From assembly GCA_016714005.1 (NCBI GenBank), contig JADJOA010000015.1, forward strand, positions 1 through 64,000: a stretch of 64,000 bases of DNA, read 5' to 3'. Positions 37,410-47,899 of this stretch are shown in pieces. The stretch's first letter is position 1. The number at the start of each line of letters is the position of its first letter. The DNA is from Bacteroidota bacterium (GTDB lineage Bacteria > Bacteroidota > Bacteroidia > AKYH767-A > OLB10). A program made the translations under genes and the position numbers. The notes under the pieces were generated by a model that was not told the DNA's origin, did no database searches, and worked only from the letters and a program-made list of their open reading frames with translations.

Positions 37410-38988
37410 TTAATTATGTTCAAAGCAGCCAGCAGAGTTAATGCTTGCCCATTCTTCCTTGTTATAATGTATTTTGTAAATGTAAATAGTAAAGTTAGAA
37501 TTACGTGGGTTCAATTTGTGAAGTAAAGCATCAATAAAACCGGGTTTTATTTCTGTTTCAAATGTTATGTTAGGAAAATATTTTTTAAAGGCACTAATTC
37601 TTTTTTCTAAATCGTCATTCTGATTAAAGAGAACATATTGAGGAAGGTTTTCTTTAAGTTTTGTCTTTTTGCAAATCGCACAGCAGGTTTTGTATAGTTC
37701 GTGATGAAGACAGACCGTAAACAGTGCCCCAACTGCCTAAATAAAACTGTGGCGGAAGTGTAATATTGCTGTGGATGCTTTCTTCAACGCAAATGGTTTT
37801 TGTATCGCCTTTTCTATGCAAGTAAAGCATTGATTCAACACGACTTCTTTTACTATACGACACACTTACTACGATAAGAGGAATGGTGTTAAGTATAAAA
37901 AACAATATCCATGTAATGCGGTTAAATTTATGTATCCAAGTTTTGGTGGAGTATTGCAACAACTGCTGCCAACCAACCATCCCCCAACAATTATAAAAGG
38001 AATAGCAGGCAAAATAAATCTTTCCTGCTTATTTGGAAATGATGAGTGAAAAACAAAAAATAAAAAAGCAGGTAAAAAGATGATAAGATGTTTCCTCCAG
38101 ATCTTTAAATAACCAAGCATGAGTAAAATGCTCATTGGAGGTATTAAAATTCCGCTTACAAGAAGCAGGAATTTGTACCACGAACTTACACCATACGTTT
38201 CGCTGTTTTCCAAATTGTAACGCACATATTCGGCAAATTCAACAAATGGCTTTTTCCATATCAATACATCTGTAAGCATTTGCACAATTCCAACACTTAA
38301 GACAAAACCGATAATAAGCCAGGCAATATTTTTCCAGCGTTGCATCAAAATCAAAGCTAATCCAAAACCAGAAATAAAAATAGCTGTCTGAAAGCGAATA
38401 CAAAATGCAAGCCCAAGCATAATACCTGCATAAACTCCTGCTCTGTAATTTTCCTTACCGTATTTTATTACATACCATGTTGCATGCATTAAAGGCGGAA
38501 TGCAAACCACTTCAACCAAATTACGCACGCTCAGCCAGGGCATAAAAAAATAGATAGCTAACAGCAAGCCCGATAGCCTTGCAGTATTTTTATTGGCAAT
38601 TCTTTCAGTAATTTTAAAGCCTATTACTATTATTATTAAAGAGTATAGCGCATGTAACAAACGAACTATAATCATTTTAGTATCAGGGTTTACAATTCCA
38701 ATAAATTTAAACAGATAAAACAAAATATAATGCAAACACGGATATAATAAACTATGCCCGCTTGCCTGGATTAATCCTTGTAATTACCGGTAGCCATTTG
38801 TTGTAATCGTATCCATCCACCCAAGATTGTGATGGTTCAATAACCAAAAAATGGTCATCACTCATGCCATAACCTTTGGCAAAGAAAGCGGAGAGTAGTC
38901 TGAAAATTCCACCAATAATTAGTAGAAGAGCAAGAGGTTTCTCATCCCAATATTTTTTTAAAAGCTGCATCAAAGAAGTTGGTTGCAA
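37410..38988 (-). CDS. GT22/Alg9-like polyprenol-linked mannosyltransferase, frame-disrupted
   Basis: A polytopic membrane glycosyltransferase of about 526 residues. The N-terminus has an acidic loop AKGYGMSDDHFLVIEPSQSW before the first periplasmic segment, as in GT-C enzymes where Asp/Glu near helix 1 is catalytic. FVFHSSFPNKQERFILPAIP matches the HKExRF..P signature of the GT22 family (Alg9, GPI mannosyltransferases), with Asn in place of His. Frames break near 38740, 37975 and 37655; the reconstructed end is IYKIHYNKEEWASINSAGCF. It presumably uses a lipid-linked mannose donor to glycosylate a lipid, polymer or protein. Confidence 0.8.
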
Positions 38989-39128
38989 TTTAATGCGCTA
39001 AAATTAGTTATATAAAAATACTTAGGAGAAGAGATTTTTTCACATTTATTAATGTCAGGGCAATAAAATTTACACTGCAACACCTTAGAAGATGTGCCGC
39101 TACCGATAAAAAAATAAACAATACAAGT

Positions 39129-39692
39129 TTATTTAACCGATGCCCAGTTCTCGCCTGATTTAATTCTGAAAACCTGCATATCGCTAACACGAAATTTTTT
39201 GGCAATAGCTTTTAAGGTGTAGCCTTTTTTATCGCGTAGCATCTTTTTTATTTCTTTTACCTTACCCACATTAAGTTTAAGCCCTTTGGCAGTTCCGGTT
39301 TTTGTGAGCAGGCTATTAAGGTGTTTTTTAATAAGAGGGCTTTGTCTGTGGTGTTTGTACATTTCGTCATCAGTAACAAATTTAAGGTTGGAAGATTTGT
39401 TATCCTTTTTGTTATGATTCAGATGTATTACGTTTTTATGTTTAGGTGAGGCTTTTTTTGAAAAGTTCTGTGCCACAACTTTGTGTACATAGATGGTTTT
39501 ATCCTTTCCATCTGGCTTTACTTTTAAAGTAATGTAACCACCAATTGAGGTACCGGCAAGTAAATCGCCATCTTTAAAAATTTTGGTATAGCTTATTAAG
39601 CGACCATGGTTACTAACTGCATATTTCTTTCTTAAAGAGCCTTTAGGAAACGAAATGGCAGCGAATTTTTCTCCTGCATTAAGTTTAAGCAT
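39129..39692 (-). CDS. NUMOD4/HNH endonuclease-like protein with helix-turn-helix tail
   Basis: A 187-residue protein from the ATG encoding MLKLNAGEKFAAISFPKGSL. Its N-terminal NUMOD4-like region (KYAVSNHGRLISYTKIFKDG) is followed by the HNH-type core VIHLNHNKKDNKSSNLKFVT (H-x-N ... DN-x3-NL) and a C-terminal helix-turn-helix (GYTLKAIAKKFRVSDMQVFR). An in-frame TTG upstream would overlap prmC, so I prefer the ATG. The layout is like phage and intron homing endonucleases, but no intron or phage genes are near. It could be a domesticated or selfish HNH gene, or a regulator. Base composition is like its neighbours. Confidence 0.75.
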   Translation of the reverse strand: MLKLNAGEKFAAISFPKGSLRKKYAVSNHGRLISYTKIFKDGDLLAGTSIGGYITLKVKPDGKDKTIYVHKVVAQNFSKKASPKHKNVIHLNHNKKDNKSSNLKFVTDDEMYKHHRQSPLIKKHLNSLLTKTGTAKGLKLNVGKVKEIKKMLRDKKGYTLKAIAKKFRVSDMQVFRIKSGENWASVK

Positions 39693-39721
39693 AGCGTTGA
39701 GTCTTAATTTGTTTACAGCAA

Positions 39722-40576
39722 TCAAAAGTATTTATTTTTTAATACACCGCAAATCATTCTTTCATTTTCGTTCAAATCTTTTCTAACTATTATATCAACA
39801 AACCCATTATCAGCCAAAATTTGCCGTACCTCGTTTGCTCCATTACTATGTATCTCAAAATAAACTTGGCCCCCGGTTTTAATAATATTGCGGCTATTTT
39901 GGTTATGTGGTGATAGAAGGTATATGGGCTACCCGGGGCAAATAAAGCTATGTGCGGTTCAAATTCCACCACATTTTTATCTAACAACACCTTTTCTACT
40001 GTAGGAATATAAGGGGATTAGCTACTAAGATATCAATACCAACTGGGTATTTGTAGATATTAAAATTCAATGCATCATCTTTTATGAAATTTATTCTTGT
40101 ACTATTTAAGTCAGCGTTTTCTTTGGCAACAGAAAGCGCTTTATCACAAACATCCGTAGCCCATACTTCTGCTCCAAATTTTTTTTGGAAAGAGAAATTC
40201 CAATACAGCCGCTGCCTGTACATACGTCCATAATTATCGGATTAATTTTTTTGTTGCGTTCAATTATCCAATAAACCAATTCTTCAGTTTCGGGGCGAGG
40301 TATTAAAACTTGATTGTTTACTTTAAAAGGGAAGCCCACAAAAAACAGTTTTACCTGTTACGTATTGAATGGGTTCATAATTTTTTAGTCTCTGCAAATC
40401 ATCTTCAATAGAACCCATTTCGGTTTTGAATTAATATGATTAGACTCATTCAATAAAGGATTTTTAACTTCTAAAACGTCTTGTATGTAAATACGTGCAA
40501 TAACACGGGCTTCTTCCGTATTATATATAGAACTTAGTTCGGTAACTATCTTGTTATAAATATCTTTAACTAACAT
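39722..40576 (-). CDS. prmC: Peptide chain release factor N5-glutamine methyltransferase, frame-disrupted
   Basis: It methylates the Gln of the GGQ motif in release factors. The N-terminal helical part starts MLVKDIYNKIVTELSSIYNT. After breaks near 40430 and 40340 comes FKVNNQVLIPRPETEELVYW (PRPETE motif), then MDVCTGSGCIGISLSKK (SAM motif I). The frame shifts near 40195 and 40005. The active-site NPPYIP is readable if one C is added to the C-run near 40015. The end YFEIHSNGANEVRQILADNG to GVLKNKYF is in a third frame with a stop at 39722. About 284 codons, the family's normal length. It is divergent from ribD, 55 bases away. Confidence 0.9.
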
Positions 40577-40631
40577 TTGCTGTAAGGCATCAAATGTAAG
40601 TATCTCAATTAAAAATGTTTTCTTTGGCAAC

Positions 40632-41666
40632 ATGCACGAGTTGTATATGAGACGCTGCGTAGAACTTGCATCTTTAGGTTTGGGTAATATAGCTCCAAAT
40701 CCAATGGTTGGTTCATTAGTTGTGCATAACAATAAAATTATTGGCGAGGGTTATCATAAAATTTATGGCAAGCAGCATGCTGAAGTAAATGCAATAAGTG
40801 ATGTGGAAGATAAATCACTTTTGAAGGAATCTTTGCTATACGTTAGCCTCGAACCTTGCAATCATCATGGCAAAACCCCCGCCATGTGTAGACTTGATTA
40901 TTAGTTCCGGTATTAAAAAAGTTGTAGTTGGTTGTATTGACCCGTTTGAAAAAGTTAATGTGAGCGGAATAAAAAAATTGCGCGAAAATGGTATTGAAGT
41001 TATTGAAAATGTATCAGAATATGAATGCATTGAACTGAACAAAAGGTTTTTACTTATCATATAAAGAAACGTCCGTACATTATATTAAAATGGGCGCAAA
41101 GTAAGGATGGATTTATCGCTCCACTTCATCAAAATGAAACCAACCGTTGGATTAGCAACGGGTATTCACAAAAATTGGTGCATAAATGGCGTAGTGAAGA
41201 GCAAGGAATATTAGTTGGTGCTAACACAGCCATTAGGGACAATCCCAGGTTAAATGCAAGAGAATGGCATGGAAAAAATCCTTTACGAATTTTAATTGAT
41301 AAAGATTTAAGAACCCCACTAACACACCATGTTTTTTGTGATGGCGGTAGAACAATTGTTTTTAGTAATAAGGAGATAGTTGCAGAGAAGCTGGAAGTAG
41401 TGAAAATTAATTTTGAAAAAAATGTTATTACTCAGGTACTGTATAAACTACATGAGAGAAATATTCAGTCCATTATAGTAGAAGGTGGTGCCGTTACACT
41501 GAATAATTTTTTCCAACTAGGATTGTGGGATGAAGCAAGAGTTTTTCTTGCACAAGAAAAAATTTTAACCGAAGGAATAGCAGCACCTGTATTAAAAGCT
41601 GCTCATTGGCAAGAGACAAAAATCAAAAACGACATTCTTTTAACCTACAAGAATAAAGATAAATGA
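40632..41666 (+). CDS. ribD: Bifunctional diaminohydroxyphosphoribosylaminopyrimidine deaminase / uracil reductase, frame-disrupted
   Basis: Riboflavin biosynthesis enzyme. MHELYMRRCVELASLGLGNI is the usual start of the deaminase domain. HAEVNA and PCNHHGKTPPC carry the zinc ligands and catalytic Glu. The C5 run at 40876-40880 (one C too many) breaks the frame at TPP. A second break near 41045 precedes the reductase domain, which is open from VHKWRSEEQGILVGANTAIR through IIVEGGAVTLNNFF to the stop. About 345 codons, normal. The next gene begins inside the stop as ATGA. Other rib genes are not in the window. Confidence 0.94.
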
Positions 41667-42534
41667 GTATGAATTTAACCATGAGTATAGTAACAACAGT
41701 TTTGTTGTATATAATATTAAAGTACTTTGAAAAATGGAGGGTAGATAACTTACAGGGGTTGTTTTTTTTAATTATGTAACCGCAAGCATTTTCTCTTTTA
41801 TGTTTAATTATTCTGAAAACATTGGATTATTACCGGATATAAAAAATTTTTATTATGCCAGTCTGTTTATTGGTCTGTTATTTATTGTGGTTTTTTTTCT
41901 AACAGCTAAAACTGCTCAGGAAGTTGGAATAGGCACAACTTCAGTAGCTTCAAAAATGTCGGTAGTAATACCAATGGTTGCAGGAGTTATGTTATATGAT
42001 GAACCTTTAACCCTGCAAAAGATAATAGGACTAATTCTTGCTTTAATTTCAGTGTATTTAACCAGAGGTGGTAAAAAAGAGCCCGATGGCAAAACGCATA
42101 CTGGCTTTATACTAATACTTCCGTTTATACTTTTATTGGTGCAGGATTGGTTGACACTAGCATAAAATACTCGCAAGCAACTTTCATTAATGCCCAAAAC
42201 CAAAATTTATTTGTTTCCACTCTTTTCGGTTCAGCTGCTTTTTTTTGGAGGTATCCTCATAGTCAAGCAAATGATAATGAAGGAAGCCACCATACAAATT
42301 CAAAGTGTACTGGGAGGAATTCTTTTGGGATTAGTTAACTTCTTTTCTCTTTATTTTTTAATTAGAGCATTAGCAGAACCCGGTACAGATAGCGGTAAAC
42401 TTTTCACCATAGTTAACATTGGAATAGTGCTTGTATCGGTTATAGCATCATTTTTGTTTTTTAAAGAGGTACCACAAAAAAAAGGGATTGTAGGAATTGT
42501 TGTAGCGGTAATAGCAATTTATATTATGCTTTAA
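41663..42534 (+). CDS. EamA/DMT-family transporter, frame-disrupted
   Basis: A ten-helix drug/metabolite transporter of about 290 residues. The start overlaps the ribD stop (ATGA) and the first helix reads TMSIVTTVLLYIILKYFEKW. The frame breaks near 41768 in a T run and resumes as YVTASIFSFMFNYSENIG, then KTAQEVGIGTTSVASKMSVV and VAGVMLYDEPLTLQKIIGLI, the conserved end of the first EamA half. Breaks near 42125 and 42235 separate the second half, which ends FFKEVPQKKGIVGIVVAVIA. The coupling to ribD could mean a role in flavin or precursor transport, but the family is broad and this is only a suggestion. Confidence 0.8.
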
Positions 42535-42552
42535 AAGCTTGGTAAGCTATAA

Positions 42553-42820
42553 CTAATTATCTCCAGCAAACGCAATTTCATAATTAATGCCTGCAATACT
42601 ATTTAGCTCCTTTAGCTCATCAAGCAGCATTTCTTTAGTAATCATATTGCTGTCAAATATTATTTCATAAATACCATCATCATTCATGTATATGCCTTTT
42701 GGCAATTCTACATCTTCGCTGAGTGCAATTTGTAAAAACCAGTTCGCCATCTGCATCTGTTATATTATCACGCTGGCATGGGTAGGAGAAGGTGGTGTAA
42801 AGTGTTTCTTTTATTTCCAT
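42553..42820 (-). CDS. Small protein of about 89 residues downstream of the YdeP-like gene, frame-disrupted
   Basis: The start MEIKETLYTTFSYPCQRDNI continues TDADGELVFT, and after a one-base shift near 42750 reads IALSEDVELPKGIYMNDDGI and LLDELKELNSIAGINYEIAF to GDN. It is acidic with no membrane segment. It begins 32 bases after the molybdoenzyme gene on the same strand, so it probably belongs to that operon. I do not recognise a family. The converging EamA gene ends 19 bases beyond the stop. Confidence 0.5.
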
Positions 42821-42851
42821 TTTAAGAATTATGTTTTTTTTAGATTAATTA

Positions 42852-45146
42852 TTACGCTTTTGCTGGTTGGAGTGTTACTTTTTTTGCAACGCTGTCAATA
42901 GGTACCAGCACATTTGTTTCAGGAAAATAAGTGGCACAACATTTTTCAGGAATATTGTATTTAACCACAATAAATTTTTTAGCAACTCTCTCAGTATTGT
43001 TATGGTCATTATAAATATCAACCACATCACCCGGTAAAAAACCCAACGCTCCAAGATCTTTCTCATTCATTAAAATAACCCTGCGCTCATTGTTTATTCC
43101 TCTGTATCTGTCATTCAATCCGTAAATGGTGGTATTAAACTGATCATGGCTCCGAATGGTCATCATCATCAGTTCGTTTTGTTTGAGCGATGGTTGTTCA
43201 CTTTTAGCAATATTAAAATTTGCCTTGCCTATAATGGTGTCAAACTTTTTTTCCCTTGCACTGTTGGGCAAATAAAATCCTCCCAGCTTTCTTACTTTTT
43301 TATTGTAGTCCTTAAACCCCGGTATTGTTTTCTCAATATCATCTCTAATATTGTCATAATGTGTAAGGTATTTATCCCAGTTAACTTTACTTTTAGCAGC
43401 AAGCGTTGCTTTGGCAAGGTTACATACTATCACCGGCTCACTCAACAAATCATTAGACACAGGCTTCAGGTTTCCTTTACTCATTTGTATAACGCCCATA
43501 CTGTTTTCTGTAGTAATAAATTGTTCTTCTCCATTCACTGCATCTTTATCACTTCTGCCTAAGCACGGAAGTATAAGTGCTTCTTCACCCGTAATTAAAT
43601 GACTGCGGTTTAATTTGGTACTTATCTGTACAGTAAGCTTGCATTTTTGCAACGCCTGTGCTGTGTACTTAGTGTCAGGTGTTGCAGAAAGAAAATTACC
43701 ACCCATGGCAATAAAAACTTTTGCCTTCCCTTCCATCATAGCATGAATGCATTCAACCGTGTCGTATCCGTATTTGGCAGGCGGTGTAAAACCAAAGGCT
43801 TTTTCAATGTTCTCTAAAAACTTTTGCGAAGGCTTTTCAAAAATGCCCATTGTTCTGTCGCCCTGCACATTGCTGTGCCCTCGAACAGGACAGGTGCCTG
43901 CGCCTTCTTTACCTATACTGCCTTTCAGTAATAAAAGATTTACAACTTCCTTAATGGTGTCAACAGCATTTTTGTGTTGCGTTAAACCCATTGCCCAGCA
44001 TGCTATAATTTTATTTTTTGATGCAAGTATGTCAGCAACTTGTTTTACTTCATTAAACGAAAGTCCTGTTTGTTCTATTAACTCTTCAAGATTTTGATTC
44101 CTGATGTGTTCAATAAAATTTTCGTAGCCTGAAGTATGCTCTTTTATAAAATCTAAATCAAATACATTTTGATTTTTTTCTGTTCTTTCAATAAAATTTT
44201 AGCAATGGCTTGAAGCAATGCCATATCGCCATTTATTTTTACCTGCAAGAAAATATCGGTCAGCTTAGATTTAATGCCCAGTATACTTTTTATTTTTTGA
44301 GGATTACTAAAGCCAATTAACCCGGTTTCCTTTAAAGGATTAATAGAAATAATGGTGCAGCCATTTTCTTTTGCCTTTTGCAATGCACTAAGCATACGCG
44401 GATGGTTGGTGCCGGGGTTTTGCCCAAGTATAATAATGACTTCTGCTTTATAAAAGTCAGTTAGTGTTACACTGCCTTTACCAATTCCTAAACTTTCTGA
44501 TAAGGCCACTCCACTTGATTCATGGCACATGTTACTGCAATCGGGAAGATTGTTGGTGCCAAACTCACGAACAAATAACTGGTATAAAAATGCTGCTTCA
44601 TTGCTTGTTCTGCCTGATGTGTAAAACACCGCTTCATCAGGAGAGTTTAAAGTGTGAAGATGATTAGCTATTTTAATAAAGGCATTATTCCAGCTAACTG
44701 GTGTGTAATGTGTTGCGCCCTTTGCAAGAAACATAGGTTGTGCTATTCTTCCTTTTTACCAATCTCATAATCGTTCAAGTGAGAAAGTTCTGCAACAGAA
44801 TTATTAGCAAAGAAATCGGCAGTTAGTTTTTTTGTAGTTGCTTCTTCTGCAATTGCCTTAGCGCCATTCTCACAATATTCTGCAATAGAAGAACGCTCTT
44901 TCTCCTCGTCAGGGTCGGGCCATGCGCACCCCGGACAATCGTACCCATCGGTTTGATTCAATGCAAGCAGCGCCTTCATCCCTCTGCCTGCATCCATCTC
45001 ACTTAATATGTGTACAGCACTCGAAATAACAGCTGGAATTCCTGCTGCTACATTTTTTGATTGTTCCAGCTTAATACCTGTAAACTCTTCAGGATTTTCT
45101 GCGGAAACATTTTCGGAAGATTCAGGTATGTTTTTTTTTCACTCAT
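42852..45146 (-). CDS. FdhF/YdeP-type molybdopterin oxidoreductase, frame-disrupted
   Basis: A cytoplasmic molybdopterin-guanine-dinucleotide enzyme of about 765 residues, related to formate dehydrogenase H and YdeP. The N-terminus MSEKK is followed, after an A-run shift near 45130, by KNVAAGIPAVISSAVHILSE. The family signature GYDCPGCAWPDPDEEKERSS carries a CxxC. After a shift near 44740 come FYTSGRTSNEAAFLYQLFVR, CSNMCHESSGVALSESLGIG and ILGQNPGTNHPRMLSAL, all typical. A break near 44180 precedes GAGTCPVRGHSNVQGDRTMG and the C-terminal MopB domain DRYRGINNERRVILMNEKDL. YdeP-type substrates are unsettled. It overlaps the upstream small gene as ATGA. Confidence 0.92.
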
Positions 45147-45514
45147 TTAGCTTGCGCAAGAGGGTTGTCATAATTATCACTCTGGTCCTCTATCGTTTCA
45201 TCCAAACATTTAAAATCTTTTTCTATCAGGATAAATAGTTTTTTATCGTTGCCCACATCCATATCATTACTTAATCCAACCAAATTACTGCTGGTCCACT
45301 TTAAGGAATATTCCGAGGGAATATGTACCGATATACAATTGTTTTGTAAAGTAGCTTTAATCGAACCTGTATTTACATCGTTTACCAACTGATATATAAG
45401 GGTGCTGTTGCCGAAATTAGTTTCTTCGCTAATCTGTTTTTCTTTTTCAAAAAAAGCGACCTCGCTTTTTGAAAGTCTTAACCTGATGGTATTTCCTTTA
45501 ATGCGGATTTTCAT
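45143..45514 (-). CDS. DUF7009-like small protein upstream of the molybdoenzyme gene
   Basis: An intact 123-residue protein. MKIRIKGNTIRLRLSKSEVA is the recognisable start of a family recently named DUF7009 (my recollection). The middle has a beta-rich pattern (STLIYQLVNDVNTGSIKATL, NNCISVHIPSEYSLKW) and the C-terminus LFILIEKDFKCLDETIEDQS has one Cys. Its stop overlaps the fdhF start by four bases, so coupled translation is likely. This placement suggests a chaperone, cofactor-insertion or electron-transfer accessory for the molybdoenzyme. No catalytic motif is seen. Confidence 0.7.
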   Translation of the reverse strand: MKIRIKGNTIRLRLSKSEVAFFEKEKQISEETNFGNSTLIYQLVNDVNTGSIKATLQNNCISVHIPSEYSLKWTSSNLVGLSNDMDVGNDKKLFILIEKDFKCLDETIEDQSDNYDNPLAQAK

Positions 45515-45599
45515 TAGCTGATATTTTTGATTACTACAAACCTAAAATATTTAACCGAAGAGTACCAAAAGTCCTGGAGGTAAAAATGATAACGGAAAA

Positions 45600-46500
45600 C
45601 TATGCCCTTGGATGAAACTGCATGATTGCCTGTCTCAGATAATCTCTGTCTAAATGCGTATAAATTTCTGTGGTGGTGATGCTTTCATGCCCAAGCATTT
45701 CTTGTACTGCACGTAAATCGGCACCGCCTTCTAATAAATGTGTTGCAAAGGAATGCCTGAACGTGTGTGGACTTATTTTTTTCTTTATTCCGGCTCTTTC
45801 TGCAAGCTCCTTTATAATCATAAATACCATAATACGCGATAATTTGCTTCCGCGTTTATTCAGAAAAAGAAAATCTTCCTGGCCTGCTTTTATTTTTAAA
45901 TGCACGCGCATGGCTTCCTCATAAATTTTGATGTGCTTTATGGCTGAATCACCTATCGGAACCAATCTTTCTTTATTGCCTTTGCCGTGTATTTTTAAAA
46001 ATCCAATGTCTAAGAATGAGGATGACTTTTTTAGAGAGATTAATTCTGTAACACGCAAGCCAGAGCTATACATGGTTTCGAGCATGGCGCGGTTGCGTTG
46101 CCCTTCAGGCTTGCTCAAGTCAATAGCTGAGAGCATGGCATCAATTTCATGCACTGCTAAAAAAATCCGGAAGTTTCCTTCCAATTTTTGGTGCTTGTAA
46201 AAGTTCTGTAGGATCATCGGTAACTAAATTCTCGAGGAGAAGATATTTGTAAAAAGCCTTTATGCCTGATATGATTCGTGCTTGCGAGCGCGCGCTCATT
46301 CCTTCTTCGTTAATCCACTTGATAAAATCCTGCAAATGCTCAAGTGAGATTTTTTCCGGAGATACATTCAGCGCATTGTTGTTCAAAAAAGTAAACAGCT
46401 TTTCAATATCATGGACGTAAGCCTCGTTGGAATTAGACGAAAGTGATTTCTCTAATTTAAGGTACGATGAAAATCCTTTTATATATGATTGCCACGACAT
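45600..46500 (-). CDS. xerD: Tyrosine recombinase XerD, frame-disrupted
   Basis: A site-specific recombinase that resolves chromosome dimers. The N-terminal SAM-like domain starts MSWQSYIKGFSSYLKLEKSL and runs to KIGRKLPDFFSSA, where the frame shifts near 46155 to LAVHEIDAMLSAIDLSKPEG. The catalytic set is complete: Arg in SGLRVTEL, Lys in HGKGNKERLVPIG, His-x-x-Arg in SPHTFRHSFATHL, His in LGHESITTT, and Tyr in IYTHLDRDY. About 300 residues, normal for XerD. It overlaps the end of folA by 44 bases on the same strand. The dif site is not visible here. Confidence 0.93.
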
Positions 46501-47002
46501 TGTTTAAGCAACAATTTTTCTTTACAGCATTATAAACTAAAAAAGAATAACTGTATTTATTCTTCTCATCAGGGCTGTGTTTTTCTTCCGAAATCAGTTC
46601 CCAGTCAACATTCTTAATTGCAGGAAAGTGCGTATCCCCTTCAAAGGAATGATGGATTTTGGTGAGATATAATCTGTCGGCAATTGGCAAAGCCATCCTA
46701 AATAATTCTGCACCGCCAATAACAAAACACTCTTGGTTAGTGATGCAACTTTTAATTGCCTCTTTCAAATCAAAAAAAAACTCACAACCTTCTGCAACAA
46801 AATTTTTATTTCGGGTAATGATGATGTTTCTTCTGTTGGGCAATGGCTTTCCAATAGATTGGAAGGTTTTGCGTCCCATAATGATAGGATGCCCGGTAGT
46901 TAACGACTTAAAATATTTTAGATCGGCAGGTAAATGCCAGGGTAACTGGTTTTTGTTTCCAATTAAGTTATTCTCATCAACTGCAACAATCAAAGATAAC
47001 AT
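46457..47002 (-). CDS. folA: Dihydrofolate reductase
   Basis: It reduces dihydrofolate to tetrahydrofolate, working with thymidylate synthase encoded just upstream. MLSLIVAVDENNLIGNKNQL with PWHLPADLKYFKSLTTGHPI contains the active-site Trp and Asp, MGRKTFQSIGKPLPNRRNII binds NADPH, and CFVIGGAELFRMAL is the conserved GGxxLF. The frame runs to 181 residues, about 15-20 more than usual; the last residues after FLVYNAVKK overlap the xerD start and may reflect an indel near 46540. The gene order thyA-folA is conserved in many bacteria. Confidence 0.93.
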   Translation of the reverse strand: MLSLIVAVDENNLIGNKNQLPWHLPADLKYFKSLTTGHPIIMGRKTFQSIGKPLPNRRNIIITRNKNFVAEGCEFFFDLKEAIKSCITNQECFVIGGAELFRMALPIADRLYLTKIHHSFEGDTHFPAIKNVDWELISEEKHSPDEKNKYSYSFLVYNAVKKNCCLNNVVAIIYKRIFIVP

Positions 47003-47013
47003 GGCAAAATATT

Positions 47014-47806
47014 TTAAACCGCAACCGGTGCTTTAATAGCAGGATAGGGGTCGTAATTGTTAATAGAAATATCCTCAAACTTAAAATCAAAAATACTTTT
47101 AATGAGTGGATTAAGTATTAATATCGGCAACGCTCGCGGTGTACGTGATAATTGCAACTGCACTTGTTCTAAATGGTTATTATAGATGTGTACATCGCCA
47201 AAGGTGTGTACAAAATCTCCAACGTTAAGATTACAAACCTGTGCCACCATGTGAGTGAGTAAAGCATATGATGCAATGTTAAAAGGCACTCCCAAAAAAC
47301 ATCAGCACTGCGCTGGTATAACTGGCAGGATAATTTTCCATCAGCCACATAAAACTGGAACATGGTGTGGCATGGAGGCAAGGCCATGTTCTCCACTTCG
47401 GTAACATTCCATGCACTTACAATTAACCTGCGAGAATCAGGATTACGTTTTATCTGTTCAATCAATTGTGTAATCTGGTCAACAGTTTTCCATCGGCACC
47501 TTTCCAGCTTCTCCATTGCGAGCCATACACAGGACCCAGATTGCCGTTTTCATCAGCCCACTCATCCCATATACTTACTCCGTTTTCTTTTAAGTACTTA
47601 ATGTTGGTTTCGCCTTTTAAAAACCAAAGCAACTCATGTATGATTGATTTGGTATGCACTTTTTTTGTAGTAACAAGCGGGAAACCGTTTTGCAAATTTA
47701 AACGCATCTGGTAACCAAACGTGCTGATAGTACCTGTGCCGGTTCTGTCATGCTTTTGGGTACCGTTGCTTAAAATATATTTTAATAAATCGTGGTATTG
47801 CTGCAT
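47014..47806 (-). CDS. thyA: Thymidylate synthase, frame-disrupted
   Basis: It makes dTMP from dUMP with methylene-tetrahydrofolate. The start MQQYHDLLKYILSNGTQKHD leads to the phosphate-binding RTGTGTISTFGYQMRLNLQN. The frame breaks at the T4 run 47486-47489 (one base missing) and resumes as DQITQLIEQIKRNPDSRRLI. The nucleophile Cys is in ALPPCHTMFQFYVADGKLSC, followed by LYQRSADVF. A second break near 47290 precedes GVPFNIASYALLTHMVAQVC, HTFGDVHIYNNHLEQVQLQL and the end NYDPYPAIKAPVAV. About 264 codons, exactly the ThyA norm. It sits 11 bases from folA. Confidence 0.95.
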
Positions 47807-47823
47807 TTGATTATTGTAGTAAT

Positions 47824-47859
47824 AAAAAACCCGCCTTGACAAAGCCAGACGGGATTTTT
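47824..47859 (-). terminator. Terminator between gyrB and thyA
   Basis: CCCG and CGGG close an imperfect stem of about 24 bases with mismatches. On the minus strand it is followed by a T6 tract. It lies 40 bases after the gyrB stop and just before the thyA start. Confidence 0.6.
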
Positions 47860-47899
47860 AGTTGTATTCATTTTTGCTATTATTTAATAACACAAGGTT

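Noticed and set aside
44153..44997. Separate small genes upstream of the molybdoenzyme
   Set aside because: The signature GYDCPGCAWPD and the following segments are contiguous parts of one YdeP-type protein.
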